A DNA stretch of 64,000 bases, taken from NCBI GenBank assembly GCA_001599815.1, contig BCIA01000005.1, forward strand, positions 3,418,472-3,482,471, in the 5' to 3' direction. The stretch comes from Furcasterigmium furcatum (lineage: Eukaryota; Ascomycota; Sordariomycetes; Glomerellales; Plectosphaerellaceae). Below, piece after piece: positions 23,077 through 32,808 of the stretch. Each line of letters opens with the position of its first letter. Position 1 is the first letter of the stretch. The notes beneath the pieces are model-generated. The model was not told the origin of the DNA. It saw only the letters and a list, made by a program, of their open reading frames with translations, and did no database searches. Made by a program: the position numbers and the translations under genes.

Positions 23077-25001
23077 ATGCCCGACCGCAGCCGAGAGCCC
23101 AGGGGCCTGGGGCTCCTGACCCCAAGGGAGCCAGTCTCCTCATCCACAAGCAACCGATCCTCCATGGTCATCCCGGACGCCTCCCCTGCGAGGGCACCAG
23201 TCATACCACTAGTCAACAATGGCGGACCCCTCAAGCCTCCTCAGGACCCGGCCGCTGCCAACTACCACCCCAAGAGCCTCAACTTCTGGCTCGTCATGCT
23301 CTCCAACTTTGTCGCCGTCTTCCTCGTGGCCCTGGACCGTACGATCCTGGCAACCGCCATTCCTCGAATCACCGATGACTTCAAGAGCCTAGGCGATATT
23401 GGCTGGTACGGCTCGGCGTACATGCTCACCAGCGCGGCATCACAGCTCTTGTTCGGACGGGTGTACAAGTTCTACGATCTCAAGGTGTAAGTGACCCCCC
23501 TCAGATCCTCGGATATCCTAAGAAACACAGCTGACATCTCCGTACAGCGTCTACTTTGGCAGCATCGTCGTCTTTGAGATCGGTTCTCTCGTCTGCGGTG
23601 TCGCCCGTGACTCTCCCACGTTCATCGCCGGCCGTGCCATTGCTGGCTTCGGCTCGGCGGGCATCTTCACCGGCGCCATGTTGGTCATGGTATCGATGAT
23701 ACCCCTGCACAAGCGGCCCATGTTCCAAGGAGTCTTTGGTATGGTCTTTGGTGTGGCCTCGGTCATCGGCCCCTTGCTCGGCGGTGCCCTCGCCGGCACT
23801 GCCGCCACATGGAGGTAAGCGCCATCACTCCTCAGAGCTGCTCAGCTTCTGAGTACCTTGCTAACAATCGATAGATGGTGCTTCTACATGAACCTCCCAA
23901 TCGGCGGTGTTGCTCTCGTGCTGCTCTTCTTCCTGCTCAAGACATCCGAGAAGCCCATGAAACCCGCCCCATGGCATGAGCACATCACCCGCCTCGATCC
24001 CCTCGGGACATTCTTCTTCGTCCCATCCATCGTCTCCTTGCTTCTGGCGCTGCAATGGGGCGGTGCAACATACGCCTGGGACGACGGCCGCATCATCGCC
24101 CTCTTCGTTGTTTCCGGCGTCGCCTTTCTGGCCTTTGCCACTGTGCAGGTCCTGATGCCCAAGACGGCCCAGGTGCCAATCCGCGTCATCAGTCAAAGGT
24201 CGATGCTCGCGGGCTTCCTCTTCATGTTTTTCCTCGCAGGCTCCATGATGCTGCCCCTCTACTACATACCCCTCTGGTGTAAGCCCCCCCTGCTTCATCG
24301 CCACTTGGGTATCCTTTGCTGACGACCTCCCAGTCCAAACCGTCAAGGGATTCGACCCCGTCCAGTCCGGCATCTACACACTCCCCTTCGTCCTCAGCAT
24401 CGTTGCCGCATCCGCTCTCGGGGGCTTCCTCACCCAGAGGCTCGGCTACTACGTCCCCTCGATGCTCATCTGCCCCTCTCTCATGGCCATCGGCCAGGGC
24501 CTCATGAGCACCTTCACCCCCGGCAGCGGCCAGGGAGAATGGGTCGGCTACCAGTTCCTCACGGGCTTCGGGCTCGGCTTCGGCATGCAGACCGTCGGCC
24601 TGGCCGTGCAGACCGTGCTCCCGCGCGAGGACGTCTCGACGGGCATGGCCATCAGCTTCTTCGGGCAGCAGCTCGGCGGCGCCATCTTCCTCTGCGTCGG
24701 CCAGGCCATCTTCAACCAGCTCATGGGCGCGGAGCTGTCCCGGATCCCCGGGCTCGATGCCTCGGTCATCGTCAACGCGGGCGCGACAGAGCTGCACGAT
24801 CTCGTCCCGGAGGGTTCCATGGGGCTGGTCATCCATGCATATAACGCGGCTTGCTCGAGGATATTCCTCACGGGCATGGCCCTGGCGCTTGCTACACTGG
24901 CGTCGGCGCTGTGCATGCAGTGGAAGAGCGTCAAGCAGGGAAAACAGGGGCCTCCCGCGGGGCCGCCGAGGGCTGTTAGGAGAGAGAAGTCGTTGCCTTA
25001 G
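23077..25001 (+). CDS. MFS drug/toxin exporter, DHA2 (14-TMS) family
   Basis: Four exons: 23077-23486, 23548-23814, 23875-24278 and 24334-25001, giving 582 aa. A cytosolic Ser/Pro-rich N-terminus of about 65 residues precedes the first helix (NFWLVMLSNFVAVFLVALDRTILATAIP), which carries the LDxTIVxxALP-like motif of drug:H+ antiporters. GWYGSAYMLTSAASQLLFG, AGFGSAGIFTGAM and MVFGVASVIGPLLGG (motif C-like, antiporter signature) follow. Many further hydrophobic segments to about residue 550 fit 14 helices, as in TOXA-type exporters. It would export small molecules across the plasma membrane using the proton gradient. An in-frame ATG at 22951 would add 42 low-complexity residues; I preferred 23077 for its better start context. 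Confidence 0.9.
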
Positions 25002-25201
25002 ACGGCGCCGATGGGTAGCTGAACCTGTTTGACGGCAAAGTTTGATGATCTTATACGCCATGACGTCTGGAATGAGTGTACTTGGTTATGACGGCGTTCT
25101 GGAGAACTCCACTCCACCATAGGGAAGTAATGTAATGGTATCCAGAGATTAATTGGTTCCTGTATTTGTGACGTACGTCATAACTCGTCGTGGCTGGATG
25201 C

Positions 25202-26279
25202 CTAGGTGAATATGCGATACGGCGCTCCGTGAGAAAATCCTGGATCGTTGAACCTCAGTCCCCTATCCAGCATGGAAATATCGTCCAGTTCATCTTGCGT
25301 CATGTCAAACGAGCAGCAGTCCAGATTCTGCACCTGCCTGTCCACCTTGGTCGACTTGGGTATCACAATGATGCCTCGCTGGGTGCACCACCTAAGCAGG
25401 ACCTGTCCCGGGGTCCGGCCATATTTCTCGGCCAGCTGCTTTATGAGCGGCACCTCCAGCAGTGGCCTTACGCCTTTTGCTCGCTTATTGTCCAGCTCGA
25501 TGAACGACTGCGGCCCGAAGGTCGAGTACGCGGTGACCGCGATCCCGTTCTCCTGTGCCATGGTAATGAGCTGCGGCTGTACAAGGTATGGGTGGTGTTC
25601 GACCTGCAGCACGGACGGCTGAATCTTGGCGTATGAGAGGAGGTCGTAGAGAGTCTGAGTGTGGAAGTTGGACACGCCGATGGAGTTGAGGAAGCCACTC
25701 GAGTTTCCGGACCCAGCAACGAGCTCCTCAAGGGCCTGCCATGTCTCTGCTATAGGGACACGCGCCAGCGGCATCGGCTTCGTGCGCTCCTTGTCCGAAA
25801 ACCAGCTCGGATACCTATTTTCCAAGAGAGGCACGTGTCTCTGAGCGATGGGGAAGTGTATGAGGAAGAGATCGAGATGTTCTAGGCCCCAGGCCTCGGT
25901 CTCGACGTGGGCCATCTCGATAGCATGTTCGCGCTTGTGGTAGTTATTCCAGAGCTTGGAGGTAATAAAGAGATCCTTGCGCTTCACGAGACCTTCCTTG
26001 ATGGCACGGCGGACGCCCTGGCCGGCCTCCACGCTGTTGGTGTATCCATAGGCGCCGTCGATGTGACGATAGCCCGTCTTGATGGCGTTGTAGACCGTGT
26101 CAGCTGTCTCTGGAGGCGGCACTTTCCAAAGGCCGAAGCCAACTTGGGGCATCAGCTGTGAAAGCCAGTTAGTGACTCGATGGAGACAATTCGGTCGAAG
26201 CTGCGGCTCAAGGTCATCTCACATGTCCCGAAGCAAGCTTGAGCCTGGGGATCTTGGCTGCCACAGATGGAGGGCGCAT
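25202..26279 (-). CDS. NAD(P)H-dependent aldo-keto reductase, xylose reductase-like
   Basis: Two exons, 26279-26223 and 26155-25202 (67-nt intron with an ACTAAC branch site), giving 336 aa. Start-exon residues KLASGH join to LMPQVGFGLWKV, the conserved AKR start. The catalytic tetrad is Asp 52, Tyr 57, Lys 86 and His 119, with spacing identical to aldose/xylose reductases. The coenzyme motif IPKSTKVDR is near the C-terminus. It reduces aldehydes or aldoses such as D-xylose with NAD(P)H in the cytosol. Overall resemblance is to AKR2-type xylose reductases, but the loop around residues 125-150 differs and exact substrate is open. It converges on the MFS exporter (200 bases between stops) and shares a 353-base divergent promoter with SEH1. 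Confidence 0.88.
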
Positions 26280-26632
26280 CTTTTCGGGGGGCGAGGAATG
26301 AATGAAATTGATGGGGTGGTTCGACCAGAAGCTGATATGTTTGTGATAGAGAGATAGGACAAAGATGATGTGCTGTTCTTGCTAGCAGTCAGTCAGAGGA
26401 GGAACGATCCATACAGGTGATCCTAATGCGCTGAACCCGCTCAGTGACATCGACCAGGGGGTCCATTGGCAGATTATACTACACTGGTCCGTGCGCATTT
26501 AGTGGAGCCAAGCCACTGGCAGCATCGACCTCGTGAACTGATTGATTGAAGCTCTCCCCGCAAATGCTCCCCGGTTCTTCTTGGACAAGCACCCAATGCG
26601 CCGCTCGTCATTGTTGGACAGCAGCAATCCCA
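26280..26632. promoter_or_regulatory. Shared divergent promoter, AKR / SEH1
   Basis: These 353 bases separate the start codons of the aldo-keto reductase (minus) and SEH1 (plus). No other feature is visible, so both promoters must lie here or overlap the neighbouring genes. Confidence 0.55.
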
Positions 26633-27997
26633 ATGACGACACATCTTCCAGAACCCCCGTCGCAGACCGACGAGAAGGCCAGCTTTGACCTCAATCTCTC
26701 ACACGGCCACAAGGACCTCGTGCAGGCCGTCGCATTTAATGCGTACGGCGACCGGTGCGCGACAGGCGCGGTCGACGGCAAGATCCGGGTGTTCAACCGT
26801 CACAAAGATGGTGTCTGGAGGCTCTGTGACAACTGGAGCGCACACGGGGGAGAGATATTCGAGGTACGTTGTCGGCCTCGGCGCATTTCCTTCCCACAGC
26901 CACGCAGCTAATCATCCTCGCGGCAGCTCCAATGGCTCCCCCCAACCGTATACCCAAACCTCCTCGCCTCCCTCGGAATAGAAGGCCGCTTCAAGCTCTG
27001 GGCTGAAGACCCCTCAGCAGCCCCCGGCCGCCGCTTCAGCTCAGGCAACCGAACAGGCTCTGGGGGCAAGGCCGCCGTCGACATGCGGTCGCCCAAATAC
27101 CCCTACCGATCCTTCTCCATCAAGCACAACGAGGAAACACGACACACATACCTCGCATTAATCGCCTCAGACGGCCGGCTCTATATCCACGAGAACGACC
27201 AGCCCGAAAACCTCTCCGAGTACGCCCTGATCGACGAGTTCAGTGTCTGCGCACGCCCCAGCCGAGGGGAGGAGGGCAGCTTCAAGGTCCGCTTCGACCC
27301 GAACCCCGATCCCTGCTACACGGCCCTGCGCGCCGGCGTCTCGACGGACTCTCTCGGCCTCGTCGTCGCCGCCATGTCAAGCGTCAAGATCTACCGCTCT
27401 CGCGACATCATCACCGCCCCCTACGGCGTGCCCCAGGCCCAGAAGGAGTTCTATCTCGCCGCCGAGATCGGCACGCACCGCGGCCTCGTGCGCGACGTCG
27501 CGTGGGCACCGGGAAACGTCCGCGGCTACGACACAGTAGCGAGCGCATGCCAGGACGGCTTCGTCCGCGTCTTCCGCATCGAGACCCCGTACGACCCCGA
27601 AGACGGCAAGTCCTGGTCCGTCGCCGACCTCACCCAGCGGCGGCTGCCCGAAGCGGACGAGGCGCACGCGAGCAACGGGACGCCAGGGCCAGCAGAGAAG
27701 CAGAACCACCAGCACCAGTCAGGCTTGAGCGCTAGTCTTGCTAAGTCTGGGGACGCGAGCGGCGAGAGGCAGTCCTCCGGGCAGCCCGGGCAGGTCGCGC
27801 ACATTTACAAGGAGGTGGCCAGGCTGGACAGTCATCGGACACCTGTATGGCGGGTGGACTTTGACGACGACGGGCAGATCCTGGGAAGTACGGGCGATGA
27901 CGGGAAACTGATATTCTACCGGCAGACGCCGCAGGGGGCGTGGGCGAAGAGTTCGGACCTGTCGATGCTCAAGACGAGAATGGCGGCACCTGTTTGA
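26633..27997 (+). CDS. SEH1: Nucleoporin Seh1 (WD40)
   Basis: Two exons, 26633-26863 and 26927-27997 (63-nt intron), giving 433 aa. WD40 repeats start at SHGHKDLVQAVAFNAYGDRCATGAVDGKIRVF and include WSAHGGEIFELQWLPP, LWAEDP, THRGLVRDVAWAPG and HRTPVWRVDFDDDGQILGSTGDDGKL. The order and spacing match Seh1 rather than Sec13. A hydrophilic Gln/Ser-rich insertion of about 65 residues sits before the last repeat. Seh1 is part of the Y-shaped Nup84/Nup107 subcomplex of the nuclear pore and of the SEA/GATOR2 complex on the vacuole that controls TORC1. Start at 26633 rather than in-frame 26546 because the upstream residues look like leader sequence. Confidence 0.9.
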
Positions 27998-28530
27998 GGC
28001 GCAGAGGCGGCGGCGCGGCGCGCCCCAATCCAACCGAAAGACGGGTGAAGTGTCACCTCCAGAAGCCGTGTCCAGTGCCCAGTCAAGAGCCTGCTTCGGC
28101 CCATCAGTTGGCTATACCATTTGGAGGTTTTGGGGGACAGGAGAGGCGAGACGGAGATGCTGAACCTCGTGTCGGACAGTAGAAGTCAGAGAGAGTCATG
28201 GCTACCACGAGCGCGAGCTCACTTGAAAGAGATACCCTTATTTGCTATGACAATCCTGCAGAAGGGATGGATGACCTCCCGGCCCTACCTAGCAAGCAAA
28301 ACGCCGAGAGCGCCGGCACGTCCCACACTGGGATGTTCTAACCATCCCGTTTGCGACTGCGACACGCAAGGATATGCAATTCAGACCCTGATCAGCAGCA
28401 AATATCCTTCAACGCCAGTCCGTCCTTGCGATATAATCCAGCGGTATGCCCGTGTTCTCCAATCCCCGAAGCACCCAGCCAAACAAAGGTGCAGAAAACA
28501 ACAATGTGCCGAGAAACGAGTAGAGCAGAA
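27998..28530. other. Tail-to-tail spacer SEH1 / SPT3
   Basis: Contains 3' ends of two convergent genes; no coding exon seen. The minus-strand frame that continues past the SPT3 donor at 28601 is intron read-through, not protein. Confidence 0.5.
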
Positions 28531-30802
28531 TCAGAACTGTCACATATATCAGTACGACAACTTGACTCGCGGTATCCCTGGACGGCCAGAAGCAACTTAC
28601 AATGTTGAGTGTCGTATGCTGCGGCAGCCGTGTGCCAATCAGCATGGCCCTCGACTTCTTCGACCTCGCCTGCAGCCTCCGGAACGCCTCCTGAACATGG
28701 CGCGGCTCGATGGGCGTCTTGCCCTCGCTCGGCGGGTCGAACAGCCCCTGTTGCAACTTGCGCTTCTTCGAGGCGCCCTCGCCATCGGCGGAGCCGCCCC
28801 CGCCGTTGTTCGCCTTGACAAGGTCCTCCTGCTCCTTGACCCTGAGCGCGTTCTCCGTGAGCGTCTGGACCATCTCAAAGGTCAAGAAGCCGAGAATGTC
28901 AACGATATCGTCCGATGGCTTGCTGTCCGTGACGATTCCGAAGCCCGCCCACTCGCGGAAACGCTTGCCTTTGCGGTATGTGAATGAGGCCTGGCGATAC
29001 TCGGACCACGTGACGTATTCTTCCTTGGTCATGGCCTTGGTGCGCTCGTCCGCTTTGCGGAGGCGCTGGAGGGTGATGAAGTTCATCTCCTCCTCTTCTT
29101 CGTCCTCCTCGTCGTCGCGCTCCGGCACTTCTTGGCTGTAATAGGATGACGGCTCCCAGGGAAGACCGACCTTGGCCTTCTTGTTCTTCTTCGTCGTATC
29201 GTCCACGGGGCCGCCTGCGACAACCCCGCCTACCGGGTCCTCGCCGGCGCCGAGGTCAGCGTCGCCGCCCTTGTCGTCGGAGTCCTTGACGTTCTTGCGG
29301 ACATCTTTCCACGACAGGAACGTGCGCAGTCGGGAGACTTTGGCCGTGTCGTGACGAATCTGAAAGATGAGATCGTTGATGTTGATCGATCGCGATCCTC
29401 GACGGGACGCCAGATCAGTGCATTGCTTGAGCTTGGAGATGTCAGCGCTGGTCGTCGGAGAGGCCGGGATGACGCCATGGGCTTACCAATTCGATTACCT
29501 GTTGGCGAACGATGTCTTCGATGATACTTGTGGTTTCGACGGAGGGCTCGGCAGTCTCGCCACTCACGTACATCATCTGTTGAAGCATGTAAGCAAAGCG
29601 ACTCTTGAATCGAGTCTTTGACTCCAGCACGTGAGGTGAGCGGTGGTCCAAGTCGTCGAGGCATATCACCAGGTCGCCCTTTTCATAGTAAAGGACGAAC
29701 TTGGGCTTCTTCTTGCTGGTAGCGGCGGGGGGGATGCCGCGAGGGGCAACGTCGTAAATCGACTGGTAGCCAGATCGAAAGGGGATGCCGACGGCCTCAT
29801 CGAAAGCTGTTTGGAACAACTCGTGTGTCTCGCGTCGGGCCGCCTGCAGCCTTGCCTGCAGCTGCTCATTGGCGATCTGTTGTTTTATTGGGATTGATCG
29901 GGGTCGGCGTGTCTTCGGGGCGCGAGCAGCTGCTGGGGGTGCTCGACGGACGCGGGGCGACTTGGATGGCGTGTCGTCTTGCGGGTTGCTTGGAGATGGC
30001 TGCATTGGCGAAGAGACCGTAGGGGTCACAAACTCCTGATGGCTCGTCTGGGTCCCGGTGGCATCCTCCTTGTCGTGAGTCTGGCCGTCTTTCTGGCCAC
30101 CCTCCGGGCTTTGCACCGCTGCAAATCGCCAGTTGACATAAGGTGGCAGCGGAGGAGAATCCATGGTGCCTCCGAGAATCTAGCGAGATGCTGGGATGGC
30201 ATGGCAGAGCCCAGAGCCTAGGTTGGGATGGGAGGGGTCCAGGTGTTGAAGACGTGTAGAGGTGGTGTCGAATAGGTTGAAAGAGGTGAAGGCTGGGCAG
30301 TGAAGATGTTGGGCCTGGGATTGTCCCCTTCACTGAAGCCCGGCACCCTTTTTGGTTCCATACTCCCGCACGCAAGGCGACACAAACAATGCCGGGCGTG
30401 ACCCGCGCATCAGATGTTCTCGATGTGGCCCAAGCCTCCGCCCATCTCCTTCCAGAGATCTGCATTTTCTGCGCTTCAGAGTCGCGCTTCAGAGTCCGCA
30501 GGCTGATCTCCAGACAAACAATACGGCCCAGGTGTGCCAGGTCTACCACGACATGTGTTCGTTCAAGGTGCCGTCGAGGCCGTCGCTACTCGGGTCGCTC
30601 CTCGGATATCGTGTTTGAAGGTTGATCATCGCATCGCTGATATGCGTTCGGTCCGCAAGTTCGTATCCCATGCCACCGATCCCACGGACATATTGACCCA
30701 CCGCTCACCCCATTTACGAAATACAGCCGCAAGAGCAGTTCGACTTACCTGATTGATTTCCTGGCGATACTTGTACGCCTTGTCTGACTTGGAGTCGGCC
30801 AT
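28531..30802 (-). CDS. SPT3: Spt3, SAGA complex TBP-binding subunit
   Basis: Canonical exons: 30802-30749, 29576-29487, 29431-28601 and a probable tiny last exon 28536-28531, giving 326 aa. Exon 1 encodes MADSKSDKAYKYRQEINQ and joins to MMYVSGETAEPSVETTSII, recreating the Spt3 histone-fold start. Next come the conserved RGSRSININDLIFQIRHD and KVSRLRTFLSWKDVRKNVKD. The C-terminal half has the second histone-fold-like part including FLTFEMVQTLTENAL and ends IGTRLPQHTTLNIF. Spt3 delivers TBP to SAGA-dependent promoters in the nucleus. The first intron (30748-29577) is 1,172 nt, twenty times the local norm, and contains a long in-frame open segment (see the separate entry). The last exon is inferred from a canonical 64-nt intron followed by TTC and a stop. 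Confidence 0.87.
29577..30164 (-). other. Candidate alternative first exon of SPT3 (196 codons)
   Basis: An ATG at 30164 opens 196 codons that run without a stop, in frame, straight into SPT3 exon 2 across the intron acceptor. The segment reads like real protein: a Pro/Ser-rich start (MDSPPLPPYVNW), a basic stretch with RVRRAPPAAARAPKTRRPRS, a helix-forming Gln/Ala/Arg region, and a compact block with KFVLYYEKGDLVICLDDLDH. If transcribed from an internal promoter it would give a 504-aa Spt3 with a new N-terminus replacing the first 18 residues. Alternatives are a nested gene whose 3' structure I cannot see, or a fortuitous open frame. I do not recognise the segment. Confidence 0.45.
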
Positions 30803-31310
30803 CTTGAAAAAATACACAAACAGGCAGGATAGACAATAAGAGATGAGTTTACACTATTTAAGTAAACCCTGTATTCGAAGCCTCATAGCCGCAAATGATG
30901 AAGCAACAGTTTGGAGCGGCAGTGATGAGAGCGGGATGAGGCTCACGAGGACCTCAACAAGGTTCCGCCTCCGTCGACCTGTCGTCGGGGCCGGACCCAC
31001 ATTGACCCGGAAAAACATCGGTGCATCTCCATCGCCGACTGGACACCCACTGCCATGTCAAAACTGAGCCTCTTTCACACATGCATTCCTTATTTTCACC
31101 CCAAAAGTCTTTTGACTGCCAGGAAACACCAGTCCGTACTGGACTCAGCTCTCACCTCAGGCTCATCATATCTACACCGGGACTCCATCACTGGAGACTC
31201 TTCTGATCTTCATATACGAGCTACCGACCGCAAACTTACCTTCCAGACGGTTAATCTCCCCTACCTGCCCAATGTAAACGGAAGACATCAGAACTTCGAG
31301 CTGAGGCACC
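30803..31310. promoter_or_regulatory. Shared divergent promoter, SPT3 / RRN11
   Basis: The 508 bases between the canonical SPT3 start and the RRN11-like start contain no coding exon and must supply promoter function for both. Confidence 0.5.
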
Positions 31311-32675
31311 ATGGAGCGAGCCGGTTCCAAGAGGAAGCGGTCTGGCACTTCATACAGCAGCAGCCAGCCACCGTCTCGCCTGCCTAGCGAGGCGATCAAC
31401 CCTCTCAGCCACACCCCAAGCATCCTCAGTCAGTTCCTTGTCGCTGGTCTGGACGACTCTCACGAGGTCCCATCAAGGCTCGTTCTTGACTTTCCGCACC
31501 GGCCATGGCGAGACCCAGGGGCGGCCAGAAGGCCAAGAAGACGAAAATCCGCTTCCAGCGTGCTATCCTCGGGTGTCGAAGCCGACGGGGAGACGTCTGA
31601 ATACGCGACCACGACGGACGGGGAAACTGAGCCCGAGACGGACGCAGAGAGCACCACCTCACTCCCGAAAACCAAGTCCTATGCTGCCGAGCGCGCGGCT
31701 CTCAGGCCCTTGGCGCGGTCCATCGCCGTTTTCCTGTCCCGGGACGACATTCCTGCTGCCAAGCGCGCCTTTGGTCTTCTGATGAGATCTCGAATATCTG
31801 GAAGGAAGGTTGACATCCGAAGAAATCACTACTGGGAGCTTGGTGCAGAGATTCTCATGCGCGAGCGCCCAATCGAGGAAAAGTCGCACAATGCCTTTGA
31901 TATTGACCCAGAGGATAAGAAGTTTTTACAAACACCGCATCAACGCCCCCTCTATCCCGTGGCGAATATTCCCAGGGTCAGGAAATACTTCGAGGACTTA
32001 ATCCTCCAGTTCCCCCACCATCTCACAGCGCGGAGGGCGGCATCGGCTCTCCAGTTCCACCCCGCCCTCCTAAGTTATGAGATTTACCAAATACACACGC
32101 AGTACGTCCGCTCCATCGAGCAAGTACAGGTCGATTCCGAGACGTGGGAGCCTGAGCAGGCCGACGACATGGATATGCAGGACCTGGAGAATGCCGACCC
32201 TGAGAATTCAGAATACGGCATGGATTATGATGCCGATTCATCGCTGAGGACGAGGCGGTTCGGTTCCCTCTTCGCGGCGCGAGAGACCCGACTACAGCTG
32301 GCGAAAGATGAGATTCGCAGCCGGACGCTCGACAGTATGCGAGTCATTGCTGAGAGCATTGGCAAGCTCCTCGACGACTCGACCTTTGCTCTGAGCGGTG
32401 AGATCCTCCGGCTTGGAGGTATTGTGTCGCTCCTCATCGCAGACCTGGTGGTACCGACGAACACACCAAGACTAGGTGAGAGAGAGGAGGCAGAGAAGCG
32501 CAGGGAGGCCGAGCGTGATAAAGCACGGGGTTACTTCGAGAAGGCCATGCAGAGGGGAACACACATTGACGCGCCTATACGAGAGGCACTCGGCATGGAG
32601 GACGATGATGACAGCGAGGAACCGGTAGTGATGCCGACGTTTTCCTCCCTGCCCATCAGAGATCACAGGGAGTAA
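31311..32675 (+). CDS. RRN11: RNA polymerase I core-factor subunit Rrn11-like
   Basis: A single uninterrupted exon of 454 aa with a good start context (ACCATGG). After a Ser/Arg-rich, acidic N-terminus (about residues 1-120) comes a block with LRPLARSIAVFLSRDDIPAAKRAFGLLMRSRISGRKVDIR and HYWELGAEILMRE, which resembles the TPR-like helical domain of fungal Rrn11 proteins. A further helical region with FPHHLTARRAASALQFHPALLSYEIYQIH follows, then an acidic insert and a long charged C-terminal helix. Rrn11, with Rrn6 and Rrn7, forms core factor, which recruits RNA polymerase I to the rDNA promoter in the nucleolus. The identification is from motif memory, so moderately confident. Confidence 0.72.
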   Translation: MERAGSKRKRSGTSYSSSQPPSRLPSEAINPLSHTPSILSQFLVAGLDDSHEVPSRLVLDFPHRPWRDPGAARRPRRRKSASSVLSSGVEADGETSEYATTTDGETEPETDAESTTSLPKTKSYAAERAALRPLARSIAVFLSRDDIPAAKRAFGLLMRSRISGRKVDIRRNHYWELGAEILMRERPIEEKSHNAFDIDPEDKKFLQTPHQRPLYPVANIPRVRKYFEDLILQFPHHLTARRAASALQFHPALLSYEIYQIHTQYVRSIEQVQVDSETWEPEQADDMDMQDLENADPENSEYGMDYDADSSLRTRRFGSLFAARETRLQLAKDEIRSRTLDSMRVIAESIGKLLDDSTFALSGEILRLGGIVSLLIADLVVPTNTPRLGEREEAEKRREAERDKARGYFEKAMQRGTHIDAPIREALGMEDDDDSEEPVVMPTFSSLPIRDHRE

Positions 32676-32808
32676 ACAGGCAGGTAGCGTGCCTCATGAG
32701 ACGTCTTGGCTTGGTTTCAGTAGCAAAAGGATACCCATGAAATACCATCACCCCCAACCCTCAAGATTCTCCCTGCTCGCCGTCTCCAGCTACCTCACCT
32801 CACTCATG

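Noticed and set aside
28409..28600. Hydrophobic C-terminal extension of SPT3 by reading past 28601
   Set aside because: A canonical GTAAGT donor follows LNI and Spt3 proteins end at this point; the extension is intron sequence.
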